From assembly GCF_003581615.1 (NCBI RefSeq), contig NZ_QXFH01000077.1, positions 318,070 through 382,069 of the forward strand: a DNA stretch of 64,000 bases. The letters run 5' to 3'. The DNA comes from Flagellimonas lutimaris (lineage in GTDB: Bacteria > Bacteroidota > Bacteroidia > Flavobacteriales > Flavobacteriaceae). The position numbers and the translations under genes were made by a program. Position 1 is the first letter of the stretch. Every line of letters starts with the position of its first letter. Below are positions 9,443 through 17,044 of this stretch, piece by piece. The notes beneath the pieces were generated by a model that was not told where the DNA came from, did no database searches, and saw nothing but the letters and a program-made list of their open reading frames with translations.

Positions 9443-10891
9443 ATGCTCTTCAATTCTATTGATTTTGCTGTTTTTCTACCTATAGTCCTTACAATTTTCT
9501 GGATATTGAATCGATATGCAGGATTGGTCACCAGGAATTTTTTCTTGTTGATTGCCAGTTATATATTTTACGGTTGGTGGGATTACCGTTTTCTTTCTTT
9601 AATAGTTCTTTCAACGCTTGTTGATTATTTTGTTGGGAGGTATATGGGAAAGGTAATCGATGCAAAGTTGAGAAAAAGACTACTTTGGTTAAGCGTTTCT
9701 TTTAATCTAGGGCTTTTAGGATTCTTTAAATACTATAATTTTTTTGTTGATTCCTTTGTTGATTCCTTCTCTTTATTTGGAATTCAACTTGGACAGGTAT
9801 GGACATTGGAGATTCTGCTGCCGGTAGGTATTTCTTTCTATACATTTCAAACCATGTCATACACCCTGGACATCTACCGTAAACAACTTGAGCCCACTAA
9901 TGATTTCATATCCTTCGCAGCCTATGTAGCCTTCTTTCCTCAATTAGTGGCGGGACCCATTGAAAGAGCGTCCCATTTGTTGCCACAATTGATGAAAAAG
10001 GGCAAATTTACCTATGGTCAGGCTTCGGATGGATTAAAACTTATCTTATGGGGCTTGTTTAAAAAAATGGTGATTGCAGATTCGTTGGCACCAATAGTCG
10101 ATGATATTTTTTCCAATTATTCCGAATATTCCGCACCAACACTTATTATGGGGGCAATATTTTTTGGTTTTCAAATTTATGGTGATTTTTCGGGATACTC
10201 AGATATAGCCATAGGTACTTCCAAGCTTTTTGGTGTGGAATTAATGTCAAACTTTAAGTTTCCATATTTCTCGAGAAACATTGGAGAATTTTGGAGGAGG
10301 TGGCACATCTCGCTCTCTTTATGGTTTCGGGACTATCTTTATATCCCTTTGGGAGGTTCCAAGAATGGGAAAACCCAAGCCTTAAGAAACATTTTTATTA
10401 TTTTCTTAGTGAGCGGATTATGGCATGGTGCCAATTGGACATTTGTATTTTGGGGTTTGTTCAATGCGATTCTATTTGTGCCCTCGTTCCTTATGGGAAG
10501 TAACAGAAAATATGCCGATAAGGGTACTGCGGCCTTTGGTACCCCAATAAAGGATTATCTACAAATGCTCTTAACCTTTATATTGGTAACATTTGGATGG
10601 ATTTTTTTTAGAAGTTCCAGTTTACAGGAAGCTTTTAAATACATCGGAGGAATTTTAGCCAAATGGAATTATGAACCATACTTTCATCCGCAAGGATATA
10701 GATTGATTGATTACTTTTTGATTATTGGAATATTTGTATGTTATGAATTTTTAATATCTGACAACGAACGTAAACCATTCAATTTTAAATCTCGCATTGT
10801 TCGATTCACCATTTATACACTTGTGGTATTTGGTATATTATTGTTTTATGATGATGGTGTAGATAGGTCCTTTATTTATTTTCAATTTTGA
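9443..10891 (+). CDS. MBOAT-family O-acyltransferase (AlgI/DltB-like)
   Basis: Polytopic inner-membrane protein of 482 residues that moves acyl groups across the membrane for O-acetylation of an exported polysaccharide. AlgI-family motifs are complete: LLPVGISFYTFQTMSYT, FFPQLVAGPIERA, FWRRWHISLSLWFRDY (His288) and SGLWHGANWTF (catalytic His328). About 10-12 hydrophobic segments are evident from the start. A 2-nt spacing separates its stop from the SGNH gene, reproducing the usual AlgI plus AlgJ/AlgX-type pair in which the MBOAT loads the acyl group and the SGNH protein delivers it to sugar hydroxyls. The gene lies in the decoration operon that begins at 5309. Confidence 0.93.
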   Translation: MLFNSIDFAVFLPIVLTIFWILNRYAGLVTRNFFLLIASYIFYGWWDYRFLSLIVLSTLVDYFVGRYMGKVIDAKLRKRLLWLSVSFNLGLLGFFKYYNFFVDSFVDSFSLFGIQLGQVWTLEILLPVGISFYTFQTMSYTLDIYRKQLEPTNDFISFAAYVAFFPQLVAGPIERASHLLPQLMKKGKFTYGQASDGLKLILWGLFKKMVIADSLAPIVDDIFSNYSEYSAPTLIMGAIFFGFQIYGDFSGYSDIAIGTSKLFGVELMSNFKFPYFSRNIGEFWRRWHISLSLWFRDYLYIPLGGSKNGKTQALRNIFIIFLVSGLWHGANWTFVFWGLFNAILFVPSFLMGSNRKYADKGTAAFGTPIKDYLQMLLTFILVTFGWIFFRSSSLQEAFKYIGGILAKWNYEPYFHPQGYRLIDYFLIIGIFVCYEFLISDNERKPFNFKSRIVRFTIYTLVVFGILLFYDDGVDRSFIYFQF

Positions 10892-10892
10892 T

Positions 10893-11849
10893 ATGATAAA
10901 ATTACTTGGAAAAATTCTGTTATATGGAGTTCTTGTTCTAATAGCCTTGGAAATCTTGGTTAGGGTTTTTCATTTATATCCCGAAGACCCTCCTAGGTTT
11001 ATCGATGAATTAAATGTGGAGAAACGGGTTCCCGGATATACGGGTTACAGCGTAACAGGTAATAGAAGGCAGAACTTTTCAGAGTTTAGGATAAACAAAC
11101 AAGGTTTTAATTCTTACCGCAATTTTAATCCAAGCGAATCAAAAAATGAACTCGCTCTAATTGGGGATTCATTTATTCAGGGTTTTCATGAAGAATATGA
11201 TCAATCTATAGGCAAAAAAATAGATCAGAAGGTAGACGGACTTGAAGTTTACGAATATGGTTATGCTGGATGGGATATGGCCGATCAATTGCACCTTATC
11301 AACGCTTATAAGCAAGATTTTGAGAAAATTGACCATATTGTTATCTATATGGATTATCCTTCCGATTTCCATAGAGCAACATACGAACCCAATTATAAAA
11401 GAATCAAACTGTTAAATTCAACTGTATTTAAGTTAAGGAATAACATCAAGTTGTTTTATTATGCTTCAGAAATAGGAATGCTCGATTCGGTAAAGAGATT
11501 TGTTTCCGGAAAAACCAAGGATTCTGACAATGAAGCGGAAGAAGATATAGTGGATAGCAACGAAAAAGATGAAGCTGCGGGAACTTATATTTCTAATTTT
11601 GATAGCTTGTTAAAGTTATACCCGATTGAAAAGAACAAAACAAGTTTTCTATTGGATTTTAGGACAACCCCTAAAGAGTTTTTATCCTATTGCAGAGAAA
11701 ACAATATTAAAGTAATTGATTTTGGAAAACTATTTGAAAAATCTAAGGTTCCTGTCACCCTAATTTATGATCAGCATTGGAATACGCACGGTAGAAGTTT
11801 GGTTGCTAAGAGTATAGTAAAAAGCTTGTATCCACATCAGGAACATTAA
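10893..11849 (+). CDS. SGNH-hydrolase-like protein, AlgJ/AlgX type
   Basis: The 318-residue protein has an N-terminal membrane anchor or uncleaved signal (residues 5-23) and an extracytoplasmic SGNH domain. Block I is LALIGDSFIQG with Ser93. The last block, YDQHWNTHG, gives Asp293 and His295, the D-x-H-W arrangement of AlgJ/AlgX acetyltransferases. A Glu/Asp-rich insert sits at about residues 210-228. Directly downstream of the MBOAT gene, it most likely transfers the acetyl group to the polysaccharide in the periplasm; an esterase role is the alternative. It ends the plus-strand operon; the 88-nt gap to the convergent gene shows no strong terminator. Confidence 0.85.
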   Translation: MIKLLGKILLYGVLVLIALEILVRVFHLYPEDPPRFIDELNVEKRVPGYTGYSVTGNRRQNFSEFRINKQGFNSYRNFNPSESKNELALIGDSFIQGFHEEYDQSIGKKIDQKVDGLEVYEYGYAGWDMADQLHLINAYKQDFEKIDHIVIYMDYPSDFHRATYEPNYKRIKLLNSTVFKLRNNIKLFYYASEIGMLDSVKRFVSGKTKDSDNEAEEDIVDSNEKDEAAGTYISNFDSLLKLYPIEKNKTSFLLDFRTTPKEFLSYCRENNIKVIDFGKLFEKSKVPVTLIYDQHWNTHGRSLVAKSIVKSLYPHQEH

Positions 11850-11937
11850 GGTTAAAGTAAAATACTGGTTATATAATCTTATTAATCTTATTGTTCACAA
11901 AATTGGGATTATAAGAAACTAACACACTTGTTGTTTA

Positions 11938-12573
11938 TCAAGAGGTACTGTTTGTACCCTTTTGAAGATTCTTTTTATACGTTGCGAAATCTACCATATG
12001 GGAGTTTGGATCTACAACAATATCTTCCTGTTTAATAACTTTAAAAAAAGTCATTTTTAAAATTTTAAAATCAAGTGCCAATGATTTGTTTTTAACATAC
12101 TCAATATCTTTTGCCATTCGTTTATCCCATGTTAAATGGTTTCTTCCAGATACTTGTGCTAATCCTGTAATGCCAGGCCTAACAGAGTGTCTCAATTTTT
12201 CCTCATCGGAATAATAGGGTAAATAATAATCCAATAGTGGTCGTGGTCCAACGAAGCTCATATCCCCTTTAATTATATTCACAAGTTGTGGTAATTCATC
12301 TATTGACAACTTTCTAACAATTTTACCAAGTTTTGTCAAGCGATCTTTGTCGGGTAAAAGGTTTCCGTCATGATCTTTTTTGCTGTTCATTGTTTTGAGT
12401 TTTACAATTTTGAAAAGCTTTTCATGCAGTCCGGGTCGTTTTTGGAGAAAAAATGGGCTCTCCTTAAAAGAGACAAATAAGGCAATTGATGTGATAATGA
12501 TTACGGGGGATGATATAATAAGTAAAGACAAGGCAAAAACGAAATCCAGAAGCCTTTTTATAAACTTGTACAT
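11938..12573 (-). CDS. Undecaprenyl-phosphate sugar phosphotransferase (PglC/small WcaJ-like)
   Basis: Monotopic phosphoglycosyltransferase that starts repeat-unit assembly by moving sugar-1-P from UDP-sugar to undecaprenyl phosphate. Family landmarks: a re-entrant hydrophobic helix near the N-terminus (residues about 8-30), FFLQKRPGLHEKLFKIVKLKTM-type loop split around residue 50, catalytic Asp-Glu in SIDELPQLVNI, MSFVGPRPLL and RPGITGLAQVSGRN. At 211 residues it is the short PglC form without the WcaJ four-helix domain. The ATG at 12573 (MYKFIKR) matches the family start; a GTG at 12597 would add eight residues. PglC enzymes use UDP-diNAc-bacillosamine, which fits the PglE/PglF-like genes at 34.1-37.3 kb. 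Confidence 0.9.
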   Translation of the reverse strand: MYKFIKRLLDFVFALSLLIISSPVIIITSIALFVSFKESPFFLQKRPGLHEKLFKIVKLKTMNSKKDHDGNLLPDKDRLTKLGKIVRKLSIDELPQLVNIIKGDMSFVGPRPLLDYYLPYYSDEEKLRHSVRPGITGLAQVSGRNHLTWDKRMAKDIEYVKNKSLALDFKILKMTFFKVIKQEDIVVDPNSHMVDFATYKKNLQKGTNSTS

Positions 12574-12812
12574 TGTAAGGTTATTATACTTTGACACCCA
12601 AAGTAGTTAATTGGAATTTTTGATTAAAAATATTTCAATTTTATGATGCTATTGAAAAAATTCGATTTAATACCCCACTATCGGATAAACATGAAAACAT
12701 TAATTGCTTTCGTAATTCTTAAATGAGTCTTTATAACCAATTATCCTTTGAAGATGACATATTAAAAAACTCAGTATTGTTTTGCTGCTTTAATGGTTTC
12801 AAAGAAAATAAA

Positions 12813-14000
12813 TTACTTGAGTTTTTCAACCATGGCACTAAATTTCTCACATAGAATGGACTTGTCATACATGTTTTCCGCAAGTTTTCTTGAATTTTCA
12901 CCAAATTCATCACTTATTTTCTCATTTTCCTTTAAAAACATGATGCCTTCAGCTAATTCTAGTGGTTTGGTCGGGTCTACATATATACCACAACGGTGTT
13001 CTTCTACCATTTGCTTTGTCCATCCCGGAGAATTTACAATAATGGGTTTTCCTGCCGAAAGGGAATCAAATAATTTATTTGGTGAGTTTGTAGTTAAAAT
13101 GGGTAAGTTGGTAAATGTGACAAGGGATACATCAGATATGTTTACAATTTCGGAAAGGCGGTCCATAGGCATTTTTCCATAAAACTTAGTGTTTTGAATA
13201 TTTTCTTCTTCACACCTTTTCTTCAAAAGTGATTCCATGTAACCCCAACCAAAGAACATGAATTCAACATTATGCTCAGTTCCAAGTAGTTTTATGCCAT
13301 CAAGTATATAATCCATACCGTTGGCCAATCCCATAGCCCCAAAATAGATTACTTTAAAAGAATCTTTTTTTAAGCCTAATTCCTTTATAACCGATTCGTT
13401 TTTTTTTCGCGGCCAAAATTTATCAATTTTAGACATGTTGGGTATCATACTTACCTTATTTTCGGGAATGCCGGTTTTTATTACACCATCGAACATCCCT
13501 GGTGAAAGTGCAACTATGTGCTTGGCGTTTTGGTAAATCTTTTTTTCAAACAGGCGCAATAGTTTTATGGCAAACTTATTTTTTATCCCTCCCATCTGGA
13601 TTGGTACTTCTGGCCAAAGATCTCTTACTTCAAAAATATATGGGATTCCTCTTAGTTTTTTTGCAACTAAGGCAGGAAATCCAACGGTTAATGGTGTTGA
13701 GGTAGCAATTACCAAGTCGAAGCCCTTGCTTTTTATTACATACCATGAGGATAGTAGCATAAACCTTAAAAATGCAATTATTCTTTTAAATACACCCATT
13801 TTATTGTCATAAGGGATGTTCAAGTATATAACATTGATTCCATCAATGGTCTCCCTTTTTTTATTTAGACTTGCCCTATTGGTTGTCAGCATGGTAACAT
13901 TGTGTCCCTTTTTTTTCAACTCTTGGCTGATCCAATAGGATCTTGTGCCACCAGCTTCACTTGGTGTTACAAAATATTGGTGGATATATAGAATATTCAT
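12813..14000 (-). CDS. Glycosyltransferase family 4 (WbuB-like)
   Basis: The 395-residue cytoplasmic GT4 has a WbuB-type N-terminus: MNILYIHQYFVTPSEAGGTR, then TSTPLTVGFPALVAKKLRG and the hallmark EVRDLWPEVPIQMG (about residues 130-143). The C-terminal donor domain has KVIYFGAMGLANGMD, a variant of the usual GN.G motif, and a divergent EX7E region around SPNKLFDSLSAGKPI. WbuB is known as an L-fucosamine-type transferase; the sugar used here cannot be deduced. It lies upstream of the priming transferase on the same strand with about 240 nt between them. That gap has no larger ORF. It probably adds the second or a later sugar of the repeat unit. Confidence 0.87.
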   Translation of the reverse strand: MNILYIHQYFVTPSEAGGTRSYWISQELKKKGHNVTMLTTNRASLNKKRETIDGINVIYLNIPYDNKMGVFKRIIAFLRFMLLSSWYVIKSKGFDLVIATSTPLTVGFPALVAKKLRGIPYIFEVRDLWPEVPIQMGGIKNKFAIKLLRLFEKKIYQNAKHIVALSPGMFDGVIKTGIPENKVSMIPNMSKIDKFWPRKKNESVIKELGLKKDSFKVIYFGAMGLANGMDYILDGIKLLGTEHNVEFMFFGWGYMESLLKKRCEEENIQNTKFYGKMPMDRLSEIVNISDVSLVTFTNLPILTTNSPNKLFDSLSAGKPIIVNSPGWTKQMVEEHRCGIYVDPTKPLELAEGIMFLKENEKISDEFGENSRKLAENMYDKSILCEKFSAMVEKLK

Positions 14001-14034
14001 TTTTTGTAAAAATAATGGTCTGAAATGTATAAGA

Positions 14035-14904
14035 TTAACGACTGGTCATGGTTGCTACATAAATTTTAGGAAAAAGGACTTTAACCCAACCTACGATAAA
14101 GAAAAAAGGATATCGGACTGGAAAAAACTTTCTCATGAATCGCAACCTAGATTTAAAGGCAATACCTGTGGGGCTATATAGGTAGTCTATTCGCTCTTTC
14201 AAGCTCTTTTTATCAAAGTTGTGGTACATACCTTTATGGTCATTTGTACAATATCCACAATATTGAGTAGCAACCAGTACTGGCATTCCTTTCTTCTTAC
14301 TCTTGAGAGTGTAATCAAAATCAGCTGCACCATGGGCGTAGCCATCGGACAGAATCCCCACCTTTTCAACTACATTTTTACTGACCATCATAATGTTGGC
14401 ATTACCCAAATCACATTCATGAATATTGCCGTCGGGTTTTATTTTGGAAAATGTATATTTTAATTTACTGATTATTACAGCGCCACCATAACTTATTTCT
14501 TGAGTTTCGGAATCTTTGGTTGACCCTACATAAACACCTCCCATTCCATATTTGTCTAAACATTTATGATGTGTATCGAAAATCACATCAAAAAAATCAT
14601 CAAACAAAATTGTATCATCATTCAACAAAAGATAAAAGTCAAAGTCTTTTTTTATGGCTTCTTTCCATGAATTAATCATTCCATTTGCCCAAAAAAGATT
14701 TCCATCACCCTTAAGAATTACTGTGTCTGGAAATTGACTTGCAACAGCTTCCGATGTTCCGTCTGTAGATCCATCGTCAGTTAAATAAACGGTGACATCT
14801 ATTTTTTGATTTGAAGCTTGGGTGGCTGTCTTAAGAGATTTAAGGGAGCTTAGGGTCTTTTCTTTTCTATTGTGGCATGTTAGTAGCACAGCAATTCGAT
14901 ACAT
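14035..14904 (-). CDS. Glycosyltransferase family 2
   Basis: The 289-residue GT-A enzyme starts MYRIAVLLTCHNRKEKT. It has the nucleotide-binding VYLTDDGSTDGTSE motif and the DXD-like FYLLLNDDTILFDD, then an acceptor region with HGAADFDYTLKSKKKG, and ends in a basic, hydrophobic tail that could touch the membrane. The ATG at 14904 agrees with the family start; a GTG at 14937 would add 11 untypical residues, and two candidate -7 boxes lie just upstream of 14937. It is the first gene of the minus-strand group GT2, GT4 (34 nt apart), PGT. The sugar specificity is not predictable. Relatives in O-antigen clusters often transfer rhamnose or fucose. Confidence 0.87.
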   Translation of the reverse strand: MYRIAVLLTCHNRKEKTLSSLKSLKTATQASNQKIDVTVYLTDDGSTDGTSEAVASQFPDTVILKGDGNLFWANGMINSWKEAIKKDFDFYLLLNDDTILFDDFFDVIFDTHHKCLDKYGMGGVYVGSTKDSETQEISYGGAVIISKLKYTFSKIKPDGNIHECDLGNANIMMVSKNVVEKVGILSDGYAHGAADFDYTLKSKKKGMPVLVATQYCGYCTNDHKGMYHNFDKKSLKERIDYLYSPTGIAFKSRLRFMRKFFPVRYPFFFIVGWVKVLFPKIYVATMTSR

Positions 14905-14938
14905 GTCTTTGTAGTTATGTTGATTGGGGTTATACACA

Positions 14939-14961
14939 CAAAATTATAGGATACAAAATTA
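14939..14961 (-). promoter_or_regulatory. Two tandem candidate -7 boxes (TAATTTTG) upstream of the GT2 gene
   Basis: On the minus strand TAATTTTG occurs at 14939-14946 and again at 14954-14961; both match TAnnTTTG. Transcription from either would give a 25-50 nt leader before the ATG at 14904, which favours that start over the GTG at 14937. Confidence 0.4.
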
Positions 14962-14979
14962 TGTCATAATACTGCTAAG

Positions 14980-15014
14980 GGGAATAAAAATCGATGTATA
15001 ACTAAATTATGCGC
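14980..15014 (+). repeat. 35-bp direct repeat, copy 1
   Basis: The sequence starts GGGAATAAAAATCGATG and ends TTATGCGC. A second copy with a single A/T mismatch lies in the same orientation at 16759-16793. The two copies bracket the hypothetical gene, the formyltransferase and a truncated ORF. Here the copy lies about 75 nt upstream of the GT2 start. Confidence 0.85.
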
Positions 15015-15188
15015 CCAGCGAAGAAAGAAATTTTATTCAGATCTGATTATGCATACCCTACATATTGTATTAAAAATAAAAATATAATAAAAAGGGAGGG
15101 AATATTGTTATGGTATTTGATTGTAATTATTTTTTAATGAAACAACATGAGAAAATTCGATATTTGACAAGAATTAGTTAGCCTTACA

Positions 15189-15222
15189 ATTCTGAATTTA
15201 TGAGGTCATATTAATTCAGAAT
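15189..15222. promoter_or_regulatory. Perfect 10-bp inverted repeat (ATTCTGAATT, 14-nt loop)
   Basis: ATTCTGAATT at 15189-15198 is mirrored by AATTCAGAAT at 15213-15222. No T-run follows, so it is more likely an operator or an mRNA leader hairpin than a terminator. It lies about 100 nt before the gene at 15321. Confidence 0.4.
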
Positions 15223-15320
15223 GAATAGTATTGAATATAGTTGATTATTAATTTGAACAATAATGCTAATCAACAGAACATGATTTCATTAATGATAAAT
15301 TTTTCTAACATCCATTAAAA

Positions 15321-15695
15321 ATGCAAAAAGAAGCAAAAAAAGAATTTCTAGGTAAGCTTTATATTCTTTTTAAGAGATCTGATAAAACTTATGCGAGTTA
15401 TATACAGAACAATAAGCAATTTTTATTTGCCAAAATACTTAAAAAATGCAATGACAATATATTACAACTTTTGGTTGAAAATAGTCACTTACTATCGGAT
15501 GAGCTAATAAAGGATTCTATGGAACTAATTTTTCATTTGGACATATGGATTGAAAAGTGGAACTATTTTGAAATTAAGCAAAAGCCTAAAATTGAAGATA
15601 GTTTTGTTTTTGAAAATGAGCATACATTTCCACACAATGCTGTACAAAATTTAAAGGAGGAGTTTCTGGCAATACGAAGTGCTGGAGGATTGTAA
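15321..15695 (+). CDS. Hypothetical protein, 124 residues
   Basis: I do not recognise this protein. It is Lys-rich at the N-terminus, mostly alpha-helical in character (LFAKILKKCNDNILQLLVEN and ELIKDSMELIFHLDIWIEKW), with no signal peptide or membrane segment. It ends in FPHNAVQNLKEEFLAIRS. The pattern of long amphipathic helices could suit a small adaptor or regulator. It stands alone on the plus strand, converges with the formyltransferase gene (34 nt between stops), and lies inside the segment bounded by the 35-bp repeats, so it may have arrived with it. The ATG follows the AT-rich leader 'ccattaaaa' and the codon use looks ordinary for this genome. Confidence 0.6.
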   Translation: MQKEAKKEFLGKLYILFKRSDKTYASYIQNNKQFLFAKILKKCNDNILQLLVENSHLLSDELIKDSMELIFHLDIWIEKWNYFEIKQKPKIEDSFVFENEHTFPHNAVQNLKEEFLAIRSAGGL

Positions 15696-15729
15696 CTAAA
15701 AACTCTTCATTGTAAAAGCTCAGAACAAA

Positions 15730-16440
15730 TTATTTTTTAAGATAAAAACGCTTTTCGTCAAGTATAATGAAAACCGGATAATCGGGATGGTGAAAGGATC
15801 GAATCCTCTTGGCAATTTCTTTTTTATCCATGTCAAATTTAATTTCCCTGTGCTCCTCAACTTCTTTGAGCTTTCTTTTTTTCTCCGACCATTTTACGCC
15901 TTCGTTTTCTTTTATTTTTTGATGAACATACTCATTTCCAAAAGCGGAGAGATTTAAAATTAAATCTGTTAATTGATTATATAATTTTTGATGTGTAGTT
16001 TTTAAGACATTTTCCAATGTTTGTGATTGTAATAATGGGAATGTTTCATAATCAATGATTTTGCCACTATCCACTTTTTCTTCCATTAAATGTGTAGTAA
16101 CTCCAAAATAATTCTCTTCATTATAAAAAGCAAAATTAATGCACCCGGAGCCTGGATAAGCAGGGGGGCCTGGATGTAAATTTATAGCAAAGTATTTTGG
16201 CTTTTCAATCAGTTGTTTTGGCAAGATAAACCAACTTCTAAAACATATTATGTAGTCACACTCAAATAACTCAATGTCTTTGGGAAGTTTTCCGCCTTTT
16301 CCTTGGTTAAATACTACTTTAAGGGTATAGCCTAAATCTAGCATTAGGTTTATTCCCATTTTGGAAAATTCACAGTTTTCCCTGCAAAAAAACAGTATCG
16401 TCTTATTATTCGGTGTTTTTGGTTGAAAGTCTTGAACCAT
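15730..16440 (-). CDS. Formyltransferase-fold enzyme, probable sugar N-formyltransferase
   Basis: The 236-residue protein has the formyl_trans_N fold: N-terminal KTILFFCRENCEFSKMG, then the 10-formyl-THF/catalytic segment INLHPGPPAYPGSGC (Asn and His of the Asn-His-Asp triad, about residues 99-101) and the catalytic Asp in EEKVDSGKIIDYETF. It lacks the C-terminal domain of methionyl-tRNA formyltransferase. Instead the tail resembles the short end of sugar N-formyltransferases such as VioF or WbkC (IRSFHHPDYPVF). Within a polysaccharide locus that makes a 4-amino-4,6-dideoxy sugar, N-formylation of that sugar is the most likely job. Specificity is inferred. It is a lone minus-strand gene. Confidence 0.82.
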   Translation of the reverse strand: MVQDFQPKTPNNKTILFFCRENCEFSKMGINLMLDLGYTLKVVFNQGKGGKLPKDIELFECDYIICFRSWFILPKQLIEKPKYFAINLHPGPPAYPGSGCINFAFYNEENYFGVTTHLMEEKVDSGKIIDYETFPLLQSQTLENVLKTTHQKLYNQLTDLILNLSAFGNEYVHQKIKENEGVKWSEKKRKLKEVEEHREIKFDMDKKEIAKRIRSFHHPDYPVFIILDEKRFYLKK

Positions 16441-16518
16441 ATTTTTTGAATGGATAAAGTAAGTGTTGGGTATTTAAGTAGCTACAGGTTTTTTATTTGA
16501 GAAAACCCATAAAAATTG

Positions 16519-16737
16519 TTAATTATTATAAAGATATAATTGAGCCAATATAATCAAAAAAAGACTAAAGGTCCTAAATGAAAGCCTTAACAAGAAGTCG
16601 ATAATCTTCACTTTATCTCTTAAATAAAGTGCCGACAAATTAGTTTGGGCAATAACATTTTTATTTTGATAGTCAGGCAAAATTGAGATATCATACATTT
16701 CTCTACCTTTAATATAATTGATTTTATCTGGTTGAAA
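16519..16737 (-). pseudogene. Truncated gene remnant (C-terminal end only)
   Basis: On the minus strand a frame stays open for 72 codons, with protein-like composition: KINYIKGREMYDISILPDYQ, then NVIAQTNLSALYLRDKVK, then a hydrophobic basic end (LLRLSFRTFSLFLIILAQL). It could be read from an internal ATG at 16698 (59 residues). The hydrophobic end looks like a membrane-proximal C-terminus, and the frame is cut about 20 nt from the 35-bp repeat. I interpret it as the 3' remnant of a lost gene; the family is unknown. A real 59-residue membrane peptide is the alternative. Confidence 0.4.
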
Positions 16738-16758
16738 TTATAATTAAAGTGTTTAGAA

Positions 16759-16793
16759 GGGAATAAAAATCGATGTATAACTAATTTATGCGC
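16759..16793 (+). repeat. 35-bp direct repeat, copy 2
   Basis: Same orientation and 34/35 identical to 14980-15014. It abuts the truncated end of the remnant gene and lies about 250 nt before the GT4 gene at 17045. Confidence 0.85.
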
Positions 16794-17044
16794 TTAAGGT
16801 ATGACCTATAGTGTAATTTACAAATTTGATAATTGTTAGAGCCAATAATATAAGAGGTAATTTATGGCTTGATTACTGTGGCGGTTTTTAAGTTCTATAA
16901 AGCTTAAATCCAGAAAAAATGACACTATACTTTTACCTAATCGACATTTAAAATTCAACTGAAAAAAGGGTGCTTTTATCGTTTTTTAAACTATCGAGAC
17001 TATATTATTGAGCTCATTGGTTAAGTTTGTCAAAACTTTTTTAA

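Larger units (their letters stand above)
14905..15320. other. Intergenic region between divergent genes (GT2 and hypothetical protein)
   Basis: About 416 nt without a convincing gene. It holds the minus-strand promoter boxes, repeat copy 1 (14980-15014) and a 10-bp inverted repeat (15189-15222). The remainder is very AT-rich with stops in all frames. Confidence 0.6.
16441..17044. other. Intergenic region with gene remnant and repeat
   Basis: 604 nt between the divergent formyltransferase and GT4 genes. It holds the C-terminal remnant of a minus-strand gene (16519-16737), an 8-bp inverted repeat CACTTTAT/ATAAAGTG (16609-16631) inside it, and copy 2 of the 35-bp repeat. The last 250 nt before 17045 is AT-rich and carries no recognised motif. 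Confidence 0.6.
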
